Below, in pieces: positions 11,530 to 21,895 of a DNA stretch of 64,000 nucleotides. The translations under genes were made by a program, and so were the position numbers. The notes below the pieces were generated by a model. It was not told the origin of the DNA. It saw only the letters and a program-made list of their open reading frames with translations, and did no database searches. This DNA comes from Rhabdophis nuchalis (lineage: Eukaryota > Chordata > Lepidosauria > Squamata > Natricidae): NCBI GenBank assembly GCA_039707465.1, contig CM077648.1, positions 71,195,619-71,259,618 of the forward strand, given 5' to 3'. The first letter of the stretch is position 1. The number at the start of each line of letters is the position of its first letter.

Positions 11530-13154
11530 TCAGCTAAAAGCTACACAATATTTTCTAGTCTGATACTTGTTTTGTATATAATCAATCCACTTTTTCCACT
11601 CCTGTGTATACGTCTCTTGCATCTGATCCTTTAAAAAAGCTGAAATTTTCGCCATTTCAGCAAATCCAGCCATCTTCTGCGTCCATTGGTCTATAGTAGG
11701 CAAAACATCTTTCTTCCAATGCTGGGCAACCAGCAGTCTAGCTGCTGTCACCATATACAAAATTAATTTTGTTTCACCCAGTGTAAAATCCCTAACTATA
11801 CCCAATAAAAACAGTTGTGGAGTAAATTGTATTTTTTTCTTCAGAACATTTTGCATAACCCACCAAATTTTTATCCAGAAAGCCTTAACTTTCTTGCAAG
11901 TCCACCATATATGATAATATGTAGCATCTAAACACTCGCATCTCCAACATTTTGGTTGAACATTAGGGTACATACATGATAATTTCTTAGGATCTAAATG
12001 CCATCTGTAAAACATTTTATAAAAATTCTCCCGCAAATTCTGTGATTGTGTAAATTTAACATTCTGAACCCATATTTTTTCCCACGTATCCATCATAACT
12101 GGTTCAGTAAAATTCTGGGCCCATTTAATCATACAATCTTTAACCAGTTCAGTTTCTGAATCCCTTTCTAGCAAGACATTATAAACTCTCTTAATATGCA
12201 TTGGGCTAGTGTCCTTTATCTGTCTGACGAGTTCTACTTCATGTTCCATTAAACCAGTTTTTTGATCTTCTTTCCATCTCATCTGTAATTGGTTATACTG
12301 TAGCCAAGTTAAATTAATCCCTTCTGCCAACAGTGTGTCCAAAGTCTTCAGCTGCCATCTGCCCCTCTCAGCAAAAAGCACATTTGTATAAAAAAACCCC
12401 GAGTGATTTAATATTTGTATTCCACATGGTATCCGCGAGATCCAACCAAAGCGGAATCTTATAATCCCACTTAGATTGGTGCTTTTTCCAAATTCTCATC
12501 AAGGCACTTCTAAGTATATGACTATTAAACACTTTATCCACTTTATATTCATAGAATAAGTATGCATGCCAACCCAAGTCAAGGTCGTGGCTTTCTATAT
12601 TCAACAGTTCCGTTTTTGTTTTTCCAAACCAATCAGTTATTTGTGTCAATGCAGCTGCTTCATAATACAATCGAAGGTTTGGAAGTTTAAGCCCACCTCT
12701 TTCATGAGTATCTTGCATAATTTTCAATTTCACTCTCGGTTTTTTCTCATTCCAAACAAATTTAATCAACGTTTTTTGCCATTCTAACAGTTGCTTGTCA
12801 GATTTAAGCACCGGTATCATTTGAAACAAAAAGATAAATCTAGGTAAGACATTCATTTTAATTGCTGATATTGTTCCAAGCAGGGATAACTGTAATTTTT
12901 TCCAGGTTTGAAAATCGTTTTGTATCTTTTGCCACAGCACCTCGTAGTTATTTTGGAATAATTTTATATTTGAGTCTGCAACTTGTATTCCTAAATATTT
13001 AACCTTTAATACTATTTCAAAGCCTGCCACCCTTTCAAGTTTCTTTTTTTGAATATCTGTTAGGTTTTTAACAAGCATTTTAGTCTTTTTATAATTCAGT
13101 CTGAATCCGGATACCAAGCCATATTCCTCTATAATGTCTTTCATCTGGATTATT
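11530..13154 (-). pseudogene. L1-A ORF2, C-terminal half (reverse transcriptase thumb and C-terminal domain)
   Basis: Two overlapping open segments (13,144-12,368 and 12,381-11,530) continue one L1 ORF2, with a frameshift near 12,375. The upstream end reads MKDIIEEYGLVSGF and NYKKTKMLVKN, the region directly after the YADD/FADD motif in L1 reverse transcriptase. The lower part has the W-rich and Cys-rich features (CWRCECLDATYYHIWWTC) of the L1 ORF2 C-terminus. The missing N-terminal half is at 19,681-21,895: ADDLVVTLTRPMKSI there runs in frame into IQMKDII here once the 6.5-kb insertion and one 16-bp duplicate are set aside. Confidence 0.88.
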
Positions 13155-13325
13155 TGTATTGAAAAAGTTTTATTGAGTTTTACAAATTTTTTAGGTAGGG
13201 TAGGGTAAGGTGAGTTGAAAAAATATTTTGAGAGCTTTCACATCGAGATCGTTGGCCCCCTCCGGGACTTCTTAACAAAACATAGATAATACATATTTCA
13301 ATAATACTACAAGGTGAAGAGAAAT
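13155..13325 (-). mobile_element. 3' end of HAL1-like L1 derivative
   Basis: TGTATTGAAAAAGTTTTATTG and the next 150 bp match 50,310-50,470, the 3' UTR of the complete HAL1-like copy, including GGGTAGGGTAAGG, the TTGGCCC segment and TACTACAAGGTGAA. Similarity ends near 13,325 at an L2 fragment. Confidence 0.8.
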
Positions 13326-13530
13326 GCATAATACGGTGCCTCCCAACCCCTCCAACTGGTGCAGTAGGATACCATGGTCGATGGTATTGAAAGCCGCTGA
13401 GAGGTCTAATAGGACCAGGATAGAGGAATAACCGCTATCCCGTGCCCTCCAGAGATCATCTACCAACGCGACCAATGCCGTCTCCGTTCTGTACCCAGGT
13501 CGGAAGCCGGACTGGCGCGAGTCTAGATAG
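13326..13530 (-). mobile_element. L2 reverse transcriptase fragment
   Basis: Minus-strand translation contains [20 protein letters not shown] and [19 protein letters not shown], the L2 reverse transcriptase region around motif A. Truncated at both ends (no 3' UTR, no endonuclease). Confidence 0.85.
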
Positions 13531-14205
13531 TTATATAGACTATAACTATATAATTTTAGCAATAAAAAGGAAACAAGAAATTGTCACATTCCTCTGTAGA
13601 AATTATTTTGGTCCATCATTGCAGGTTTACTAATTACAAGCATTTATAAAAGAAATATATCGCGAGAGGAGAAGCCAACATCACTATGGAACGACGTCCG
13701 ATCTCGAGGCTGTGAGACCGCCGTCGACACTTTTACCACTGGATGGTCCATTTGGACCTAAACCGTCCCGCAGAGATGGTGAAGAGGAAGACGAAGCCTT
13801 GCTGATCACAGGGACACAGCAAAGTCCCTGATTTTGGGAAGCGCTTCTAACCGGTGGTAAACAGGCAAGCCCTAGGCTGGTGAAGTTGTGACGGCTTATT
13901 AAGGAGATAAATAGAAGATTAATACCACAGATGGCAAAAGAAAGATACTGCTATTGGAAAGATAGAGGTTGATAATGAAAATTGGCAATAAAAAACTAGT
14001 TCAGTTGTAAACTAGTAAGTTTTAGATTGTTTTAGAATGTTATGTTAAATAGATAATTGATAGTGGTGATAAGATATAAAGATGTATTGGTACGATGAGA
14101 GGAAGTTTTTTGCATGCACCGTTTTTTGGTAAACGAAATTTGGATACAAATTCTAAACAATGAGTGAAAAAAGACTAAACTGTATTAATCAACTATTATT
14201 TAGAA
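13531..14205. other. Unassigned stretch, probable retroelement UTR
   Basis: No coding sequence seen. Includes a short GC-richer block (13,660-13,900) with CGCGAGAGG and CCGTCGACAC, then A/T-rich DNA. The sequence after 15,866 may be its continuation, ending in an A-rich tail near 16,165, with the TACC-rich element inserted between. That reading is a guess. Confidence 0.3.
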
Positions 14206-15866
14206 CTAGCTATACCCGGCCATGCGTTGCTGTGGCCCAGTTTGGTTAAATGGCCAACCAATCTGTGTGTAGATCTACACCTGCACACATACACACAACC
14301 ACCGTATAACCCCCAACCTACCTGCTACTGTATTTCTCCCTCTCTGCCTATCCCTCTACTTACCTACCTACTGTATTTCTTCCTTTCCCTCTCTATCTAC
14401 CTATCTACCTACCTACTGTATTTCTCCCTCTCTATACCTCTATCTACCTACCTACCTACCTACCTACCTACCATATTTCTCCCTCTCTATCTATCCCTCT
14501 ACCTACCTACTGTATTTCTCCCTATCTATCCCGCTACCTACATACCTACCTACTGTATTTTTCCTTTCTCCATCTACCTACCTACCTACTGTATTTCTCC
14601 CTCTATCTATCCCTCTAACTACCTACCTACTGTATTTCTTCCTTTCTCCCTCTATCTACCTACCTACCTACTGTATTTCTCCCTCTCTATCTATCCTTCT
14701 ACCTACCTACCTACTGTATTTCCTTCCTACCTACCTACTGTATCTCTATCTATCCCCCTACTTACCTACCTACCTACCTACCTACCTAACCTACCTACTG
14801 TATTTCTCCCTCTGTCTATCCCTCTACTTACCTACCTACTGTATTTCTTCCTTTCTACCTCTATCTACCTACTGTAATTCTCCCTCTCTATCTATCCCCC
14901 TACCTACTGTATTTCTCCCTCTATCTATCCACCTACCTACCTACTGTATTTCTTCCTTTCTCCCTCTACCTACCTACCTACCTACCTACTGTATTTCTCC
15001 CTATCACCCTATCTACCTACCTACTGTGTTTCTCCCTATCTATCTATCCACCTACCTACCTACCTACCTACCATATTTCTCCCTATCTATCCCTCTATCT
15101 ACGTACCTAACTACCTACCTACTGTATTTCTCCGTATCTATATATTCCCCTATCTACCTACCTATTGTAATACAATAATACAGTAGCAGATTTGGAAGGG
15201 ACCTTGGAGGTCATCTAATCCAACTCCCTGCCAAGGCAGGAAGCCCTATACCATTTCAGACAAATGGCTATCCAACATCTTCTTGAAGACTTGCAGTGTT
15301 GGGGCATTCACAACTTCTGGAGGCAACTTCTGTTCCACTGGTTAATTGTTCTAACTGTCAGGAAATTTCTCCTCAGTTCTAAGTTGCTTCTCTCCTTGAT
15401 TAGTTTCCACCCATTGCTTCTTGTTCTGCCCTCAGGTGCTTTGGAGAATAGCTTGACTTCCTCTTCTTTGTGGCAGCCTCTGAGATATTGGAAGGCTGCT
15501 ATCCTGTCTCCCCTAGTCCCTCTTTTATTAAACTGTATTTCTTCCTCTCTCTCTCTCTATGGGCCACCTGGGAGTTTGCTATCTCAGTGCCTTTTTGGCC
15601 CTAAGAAGCCTCTGTACGTGGCTGAGGAAATGACTGTTGCCTGGTGGGAAGACTTACAGGGAGGTGAAAACCTGATCAGTGGGTACATTTTACATTTGTG
15701 TACCTTGCACACAACACACGTGTGCTAGGCACAAAATGAGTAGGTATTCTATTATTGGAAGTCCTTGGCAACATTGTATCAAAATTTGAGGTAAATAGGT
15801 GCAGTAGTTTTTGAGATTAGTGGATTCGTACAAACTATTTTACTTTTTTATTTATATAGATATAAT
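14206..15866. repeat. Dispersed repeat with large TACC/TATC microsatellite
   Basis: Starts AACTAGCTATACCCGGCCATG and ends ...TTATATAGATATA. The body, about 14,290-15,175, is an irregular array of CTAC, CTAT and CCCTCT units with repeated TACTGTATTTCTCC blocks. A CR1 piece lies at 15,178-15,540. The long plus-strand ORF (14,227-14,877) is translated microsatellite, rich in Tyr, Leu, Pro and Ser, and not a gene. Family not recognised. Confidence 0.6.
15178..15540 (-). mobile_element. CR1 LINE 3' fragment
   Basis: TTGGAAGGGACCTTGGAGGTC, then the C-terminal coding remnant read on the minus strand, matching two other CR1 pieces in this window (17,313 and 32,300). 5'-truncated. Confidence 0.85.
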
Positions 15867-16165
15867 CATAAAGATTGGAGGACTTTTGAAATAGCTAATG
15901 AATGCCAGTACATGGTTGTGTCTTTAAGTATGGATTATTTTAGGCAAAAGTATGTTAAATAATTGTAGTCAAATAAGAATTGTGTTATAGTGATGGTATA
16001 TATATATTTGATTTAAATTATCAATTTAATATGAACTATAAGTAATGACTGTGTACGAATGCACGAAAGTTATCTGTAACCAATTGACACACTTTCTACA
16101 AGATGTAATGAAGGAGGATTCTTTTTTTGTGTTTGTGTTTGACTAAAATAAAAAAAAATCTTTAA
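15867..16165. other. A/T-rich retroelement-like 3' UTR with A-rich end
   Basis: No ORF. Ends ACTAAAATAAAAAAAAATC followed by TTTAAAAAAATA, resembling a polyadenylated retroelement end. May belong with 13,531-14,205. Confidence 0.35.
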
Positions 16166-16497
16166 AAAAATAAATGCAATATATTGCATGCAATTTCTTA
16201 ATCATAATATTGTGCTCCTGAGTCAAAAATAATGAGTCTCACCTGGTCTTGATGAATTTAAAATTAGAAAGCTTAATACTAGAGATTTTTCAGTGTCTCA
16301 CTGAAATCAATACTGTAATTAAATCTTACTTCCTTTCAAAGTCTATTTTATTATTGAATATTTCAGAACAGATTCTGGAATGTCCATTTATTCATTTTTA
16401 AAAATAAGTAAAATTTATTGTATAACTGGTGGTAATAGAGGTAAAGTTCTAAGAATTATTTTTAATTTTAAAAGTTCAAATTAAAATGTTTACTTAC

Positions 16498-16670
16498 ATT
16501 TTTAATTGCATAATAAACAGCACGAAACACTGGCTGCTTATCATCATGGTAAACTCCTCTATTTCCATGAAGAATAAATATTCCTTCCTTTTCTGCTTCC
16601 TGGCAATTGCTCCCATAAATACAATGATCAGGTCGATAGTTCCATTGGCAAGGAAAAACAAAAAGGCTTT
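16498..16670 (-). CDS. GXYLT1: Single exon resembling glucoside xylosyltransferase 1 (penultimate exon)
   Basis: A 173-bp exon with proper splice signals on the minus strand: a pyrimidine-rich tract ending TCTCTATAG just upstream (plus-strand 16,671 on) and a consensus donor GTAAGT after AAT (16,491-16,497). The frame encodes FPCQWNYRPDHCIYGSNC and FILHGNRGVYHDDKQP, which I recognise from the C-terminal part of GXYLT-family enzymes; details fit GXYLT1 better than GXYLT2. These Golgi type II membrane enzymes add xylose to O-linked glucose on EGF repeats, as on Notch. No stop or frameshift is present. No other exon of the gene was found in the window. The exon lies inside the segment bounded by the 16-bp duplication in L1-A, so it may be a displaced copy rather than the native exon. 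Identification is from memory of the family. Confidence 0.72.
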
Positions 16671-17312
16671 CTATAGAGAAAAACAAAAAAAATAATCCAT
16701 TATCACTTTTCCAGGCAAACTGTTCATTGAAGGACTTAGGCTATCATGTCCAAGTCCTTGTTCAATAGAAAAATCAAAATTAAAGCATGTCCAAAGTTTG
16801 CTGTAACTTTAAGAACTGTGTTTGAATCTGATTGGCTGTGAGTATCAGCTATACTATATAATCAAGGTCAGGAATGCAGCTCATTCCCTGTTCGATTCCT
16901 TGTGATTCCTGGTTTACCTGATTGCTGTTGGAGAAGGAGTATTGTTTTGCATTACTGTGAGATAATTCTGTGTTTGGTGTTGGACTGTTATTTGTTTGAG
17001 AATTAGTTGGAAGAAGCATTTTAGTTGCTACAAAGTAAAGACTATTTATTTTCTTACTATCACTGTTTTAGAGTTTGTTTGTGGTTTACAGCAACGTATC
17101 TCTTTACTGTCCAGTGAATTACACTATTCCGCATTTATTTGCTAACATTGGTTAAGGGACCAGAGTTGTACCACTGGTTCTGAACCCGGAGTTGCTAACA
17201 CATACAACAAAGTGAAATTTATACTGTCATTTGATAACTGGTTCAACTGTTGAAATGCATTACCATTAAAAGAAAATTTCCTAGCATTGAACTGAAATAT
17301 CTTCCTCCAATT
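16671..17312. other. Non-coding stretch next to the GXYLT1-like exon
   Basis: Probably intronic sequence from the same source as the exon. I see no ORF and no recognisable repeat. A TATATAATC-type sequence and a run of TTGTTTG are unremarkable. Confidence 0.4.
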
Positions 17313-17702
17313 TAGAATAGAAAATCAGAGTTGGATGGGACCTTGGAGGTCTTATAGCCCAACCTCCTGCTTAGGCAGGATTTCAATATCCAATCTCTTC
17401 TTAAAAACTTCTGGAGGCAAGCTGTTCCACTGATTAATTGTTCTAACTGTTAGGAAATGTCTCCTTAGTTCTAGGTTGCTTCTCTCTTTGATTAGTTTCC
17501 ACCCATTGCTTCTTGTCCTGCCCTCAGATGCTTTGGATAATAGCTTGACTCCCTCTTCTTTGTGGCAATCCCTGAGATATTGGAACACAGCTATCATGTC
17601 ACCTTCTTTTCATCAAGCTAGACATACCCAATTGCAGCAACTGTTCTTTGTATGTTTTAGCCTCCAGTCCCCCATCTTTGTTGCTCTTCTCTGCACTTTG
17701 TA
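17313..17702 (-). mobile_element. CR1 LINE 3' fragment with ORF2 C-terminus
   Basis: Begins GAGTTGGATGGGACCTTGGA. The minus-strand translation includes LRRHFLTVRTINQWNSLPPE, the conserved C-terminal part of CR1 ORF2. 5'-truncated near 17,702, where a hAT-like end follows. Confidence 0.88.
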
Positions 17703-17703
17703 G

Positions 17704-18483
17704 AGCAATGATTCCCAACGTGGGCCCCAGGCCCCAGGGGGGAGGGGGATTTTAAAAGCCTGGTAATTGTTCTTATATATTTGTGGTGAAACAGCTGTGT
17801 TTCATTTACCTATTGTTGTCTTCGTTAAAGTGCACTTTCTAGTTCCTGGTCTGAAAAGGATATCCCAGAGAGGAGGGAGCAACTGCCGGCCAATCAGATG
17901 TGTTCCCACTAAGGATCATGGGACTGGCAGTCTCCCTCTTTCTCTTTCCTGTGGGCTTTACTGCTGGGTGATTGCAGGGAGAGCTGACAGAGGTGATGGT
18001 TGCTGGGGGAAGCCCAGCAGTGAGGATACATAACCAGGACCCAAGTTTAAGTAAGAAATTGTTAGATTTACAGTTATTTTTAGTTTTTTCCCTCCAGGCC
18101 GTGTTTTACAAGACTTTTCCTCTCAGAGCAATCTGCGGCTGGGCCATGCATGTGTAGAACTTGCCAGGCCACCTACTAAACTACCAAAGTATTTCCCCAC
18201 TAAACTGCAGGTTCAAACCAAGTGGGCAAGTAGGGGAGGGGTCATATTGTTCATGACAAACTTTTTATTCATAAATTAAGATAAGAATGGCTTTTTAAAA
18301 TTTCCCTTTCTGCAAATTTCCCTATTCTTTTAATAGTTATTTCTTTTAATAATTTGTATCATTTAAAAAGTTTTTCTCACATTTCTTTTAGTCACAAACA
18401 AAATGCATAAAATGAGTAGTGCAAGCAAGAAAAAAGTTCATCAGTATTGGGAAGAATATTTAAAACTTGGCTTCAAGATGGTT
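17704..18483 (+). mobile_element. hAT-type DNA transposon, 5' part with start of transposase
   Basis: Starts AATGATTCCCAACGTGGGCC, similar to hAT (Charlie-type) termini. At 18,403 an ORF starts MHKMSSASKKKVHQYWEEYL, like the short leader before the BED zinc finger in hAT transposases. Cut off at about 18,483 by an L2 fragment, so no catalytic domain and no right terminus are present. Confidence 0.55.
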
Positions 18484-18738
18484 ACTCCTAGATGGTTCCG
18501 CCCCAGGCTTCTAATGGACCCGGAAAGGTTCCAGAGGGAGCTTGGGCCAATTCCTGTGACCCTGCCTAGCGACTCGACTGAGGACCAATGGCCGCATGGT
18601 TAAGTGCGGCCACGGGGGCCTTGGACCAAGTCGCGCCCTTGCGGCCTCTCTTGCGGCGACGAACCACCCAGGCTCCTTGGTTTACTGAGGAGCTTCGGGA
18701 GATGAAGCGCCACAAGAGACGCCTAGAGAGTAGATGGA
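18484..18738 (+). mobile_element. L2 linker fragment
   Basis: Encodes WFRPRLLMDPERFQRELGPI and the following linker up to the ...GAGAGTAGATGGAGATCCTC sequence. Fused without spacer to the first bases of the HAL1-like 5' UTR at 18,739. Confidence 0.85.
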
Positions 18739-19680
18739 GATCCTCGACTTCCTGTTCCGGCTTCTGGCGGCGACGGACGAGTCCTGGGACTCGTCTGCCG
18801 TTTTGTTCTTTTTTCGGCCCCAAACGGGGCGGGGCGCCCCTTTTTTTAGGGACCCCCCCATAGGATCGGCTTGCCTGGACTTTCCTAGCCTGGCGGCGGC
18901 CGGGCAGAGCTCCTTGTCTTCGGTCTAGGAGGAAGAAGACATGCTGCGGGGGGCTTGGTTCCCTTCGCCAACGGAGGACGGTAACAAATAGCGGATTTGG
19001 AGAGAGCGGGAGCGCTCGAGACGGATGGCTTTGCCGGGGCTTTGGCAGCGAGGTGGACTGTAAGTTACTTTGACTTTTTTGCTGGCAGCTTTGATTAAAA
19101 GAAACGATGGAGGGGGGTGTTTGTTAACCCCCCCCTCGGATTTACCAGCGGCGTTTGGAAATGGCTCCTCGATTGCGAGGAAGCGGAGATTTCTCATCCG
19201 GACTTTGTTGAAGAAGTGAAAGTCCCTTGCGGTTTGTTTCTAGCTACAATGTATCTAAGTCCGGCTTTATTGGAACAATTTTCTCTGTTGCTTTCTCCTG
19301 CTGGCTTCCAGATTGGGCGGGGGAAGATGGCCTCCCTTTGTTCCTAAATGACTATTCTTTATGGAAAATTTCCAACATTCCTTTGTGACCTGGACTGTCT
19401 CTCTCTACCAATGGAGGATTTTTGTGATTAATTGATTCCTTCCCTGGAGTGCCCTCTTTGTCTTCATAATTGACTGTGAAAATTGCTTTTCTCTCTGGAT
19501 TTTATAACTTTCTACAACACCGATTTGAACTTTTTCTCTGGACTTGCTCCAGTGGCCGCACCCAAAAAACGCCATCTTAGTGGCACTGACTTAAACAGCT
19601 TACCATGGCTTCTAAAAAGCAACCAGAATCAGGCTTGGAAGCAAGAATGACAGCTATGGAGGAAGTGTTACACTCTTTGG
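18739..19680 (+). mobile_element. Inverted 5' end of HAL1-like L1 derivative (5' UTR and start of ORF1)
   Basis: GACTTCCTGTTCCGGC and the next 860 bp match, in reverse complement, the 5' UTR of the complete copy at 51,422-52,288. A start codon at 19,605 begins MASKKQPESGLEARM, homologous to MASKSELAGLEQRM there. The segment ends after about 25 codons at 19,680, where the 16-bp duplication starts. It is opposite in strand to its own 3' end at 13,155. Confidence 0.85.
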
Positions 19681-21539
19681 TTTCATCTGGATTATTGATT
19701 TCATCGGTCGTGTTAGGGTAACAACCAGATCATCTGCAAATGCCCTAGTTCTGTATTCCTCTTGCCTTATAGCTATTCCACTCAAGAAATTCGAGTCCCG
19801 TATTGTATTCAACAAGACTTCCAAAGTTAAGATAAATAACAATGGGGATAATGGACAACCCTGTCTTGTACCTTTATGTATGTTAAAGTTCTTTGACAAA
19901 CTTCCATTAATAATAAGTTGCGCAGATTGTTCTTGATATATTGCTCCAATCGCCTGTATAAACCGAGCCCCCAAATCCATTTTTCCAAAGCCTTGATTAT
20001 AAAATTCCAATTCACTCGATCAAAGGCCTTTTCCGCATCCAGAAAAACCAGCTCTGCAGGGATCTGTTTATTCTTATCTAGATAGTCCAATAAATCTATA
20101 ATTTGCCTGACATTCTCCTTCATGTATCTTCCTTCGATAAATCCTGCTTGGTTGTGATGAATTACCTCTTGAATAACTGGCATCAATCTGTTGGCTAATA
20201 TTTTTGCAAAATTTTTATAATCCGTATTTAGAAGAGATATTGGTCTGTAATCTTCTGGTTTCTTAGAGCCTGCTTCTTCTTTCGGTATCAATGATACAAA
20301 AGCCGCTTTCCATAAGGAAGGTATTTTGCCACCTTGCTGTATATTACAAAATAAATCTTTAAGATGTTCAATCATTTCTGCTTGTAAAGTTTTATAATAA
20401 ACTGCAGTTAAACCATCGGTCCCTGGAGCTTTAGCTGGTTTCAATTGCTTTATAGCAAAGCTAATCTCCTCGATAGTTATTAATTGATCCAGATTTGCCT
20501 TTTGGTCCAAGGAGACTTTTGTAAGCCTTTTTCCTTCTAAATATTTATCTATAAGGTTATTTTATATGTTGTCCTTAGCATATAGCTTAGTATAATAATC
20601 CAAAAAAGCCTTTTTAATTAATTCTTGTTGATAAACCTCCTTCTCCGCATGCTGAATACTATTGATAGTTCTTGTATTCAATTGCTTTCTCAATGTATAA
20701 GCCAACCATCTGCCCGGCTTGTTAGCATTAGCAAAAGTATTGTGTTTTGCAAATTGCAAATTGGTTGCTGTTTGTTCCGCTATAAGCATTTGAAATTGAT
20801 CCTTCAAAAGATTTATAATTGCTTTTAACTTCTTATCTGTTGGATTTTTTATCAGTAGCTGTTCTTTATTCTTTATCTCTTTTTCCAACTCTATTCTCTT
20901 TTTCTGTCTATTTTGTTTGTGTTTAAAATTCATTTGTATCAGGACTCCTCGCATATATGCTTTACCTGCATCCCAAACTACTTCAATAGGAGTACCTTTA
21001 TTTAAATTCAATTTAAAAAATTCCTTTAAATGCTTTTTAAGTTCGCTTACATTTTTTTCATATCTAAATAAATTTTCGTTTAGCCTCCAGGATCTTCTTT
21101 CTCTCTTCCCCATCTCAATTTCCATCCACACCGGGCTATGATCAGTTAACGTCCTAAGAAATATCTTTGTTTTCTTTATTTTAGGAAGTAGGTCAACTGT
21201 TGTCAAAAAAAAATCTATCCTAGAAAAAGATTTGTGCCTATCTGAGTAGAAGGTGAAATCCAACTCATTTGGATTATGCACTCTCCAAATATCTTTCATT
21301 TCCAAATCCTCTTGCATTTCAAAGAAAGCTTGTGGTAACGTGCAACCTAATTTGGCCAAACTCTTTTTATCCATTCTCGGTTGAATTACTCCATTCCAGT
21401 CTCCCATAATTAAAATACTTGAAAAGTCCCATTCTAGGATTTTCAAATGGAGCATCTTATAAAAACTTTCTTGTTGCTGGTTTGGGGCATATATTACTAC
21501 CACCAAAATGGGGCCATTCTCTGTATAAAGTTCAATTGC

Positions 21540-21575
<36 letters not shown>

Positions 21576-21895
21576 TTAATTTATAGACCGCTCCTCTCCC
21601 CATAGGGACTCGGAGCGGTGCACATATATCTTCCACAGTCATCCGCTTCTATAATTTTAGCTGAAAGCCTTTTATTTATATATATCACCACCCCATTCTT
21701 CTTCTCCGAATTTGAGGCCACAAATTGCATTCCCAATCTTGAATTTATCAAATATTTCTGGTCTTGCAGTTTAATATGGGTTTCTTGCAAACAAATAACA
21801 TCATTATTAAATTGTTTCAGATAATAAAATACTTTTTTCCTCTTTTGTGGGGAGTTCAGGCCATTCCCATTCCAAGACAAAAATTTAAGCATCAT
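19681..21895 (-). pseudogene. L1-A ORF2, N-terminal half (endonuclease and reverse transcriptase to FADD)
   Basis: Starts at 21,895 with MMLKFLSWNGNGLNSPQKRK and LQETHI, the L1 endonuclease N-terminus. It continues through IMGDWNGV (about 21,400), SRIDFFL and a TDHSPV motif (endonuclease), then KAPGTDGLTAVYYK, YRPISLLN, FLDAEKAFDRVNW (motif A), GTRQGCPLSPLLF (motif B) and FADDLVV (motif C, about 19,730). Lesions: an L2 tail inserted at about 21,540-21,620, a frameshift near 20,540, a frameshift near 19,850 and the 16-bp-duplication break at 19,696. The start overlaps the end of ORF1 by about 11 bp. Confidence 0.9.
21539..21620 (-). mobile_element. L2 3' tail only, with ATA tail
   Basis: An (ATA)n run followed by ATTTAATTTATAGACCGCTCC and GGGACTCGGAGCGGTGCAC, the terminal sequence of L2 in reverse orientation. 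Only about 80 bp were inserted, in the endonuclease region of L1-A ORF2. Confidence 0.82.

Larger units (their letters stand above)
13155..19680. mobile_element. Composite insertion in L1-A with perfect 16-bp target duplication
   Basis: TTTCATCTGGATTATT occurs at 13,139-13,154 and again at 19,681-19,696; removing one copy and everything between restores L1-A ORF2. The insert starts with the 3' end of an L1-derived element on the minus strand (13,155-about 13,325) and ends with that family's 5' end on the plus strand (18,739-19,680), the arrangement expected for a 5'-inverted (twin-primed) L1 insertion. The 5.4 kb between the two ends is not L1: it holds L2, CR1 and hAT pieces, a TACC microsatellite region and a spliced-type host exon. 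How this middle segment got in is not settled. Confidence 0.8.

Noticed and set aside
14227..14877. 216-codon ORF rich in Tyr/Leu/Pro/Ser
   Set aside because: Translation of a CTAC/CTAT microsatellite.
16486..16695. Plus-strand ORF overlapping the GXYLT1-like exon
   Set aside because: It is antisense to a well-conserved minus-strand coding exon with correct splice signals and has no family resemblance.
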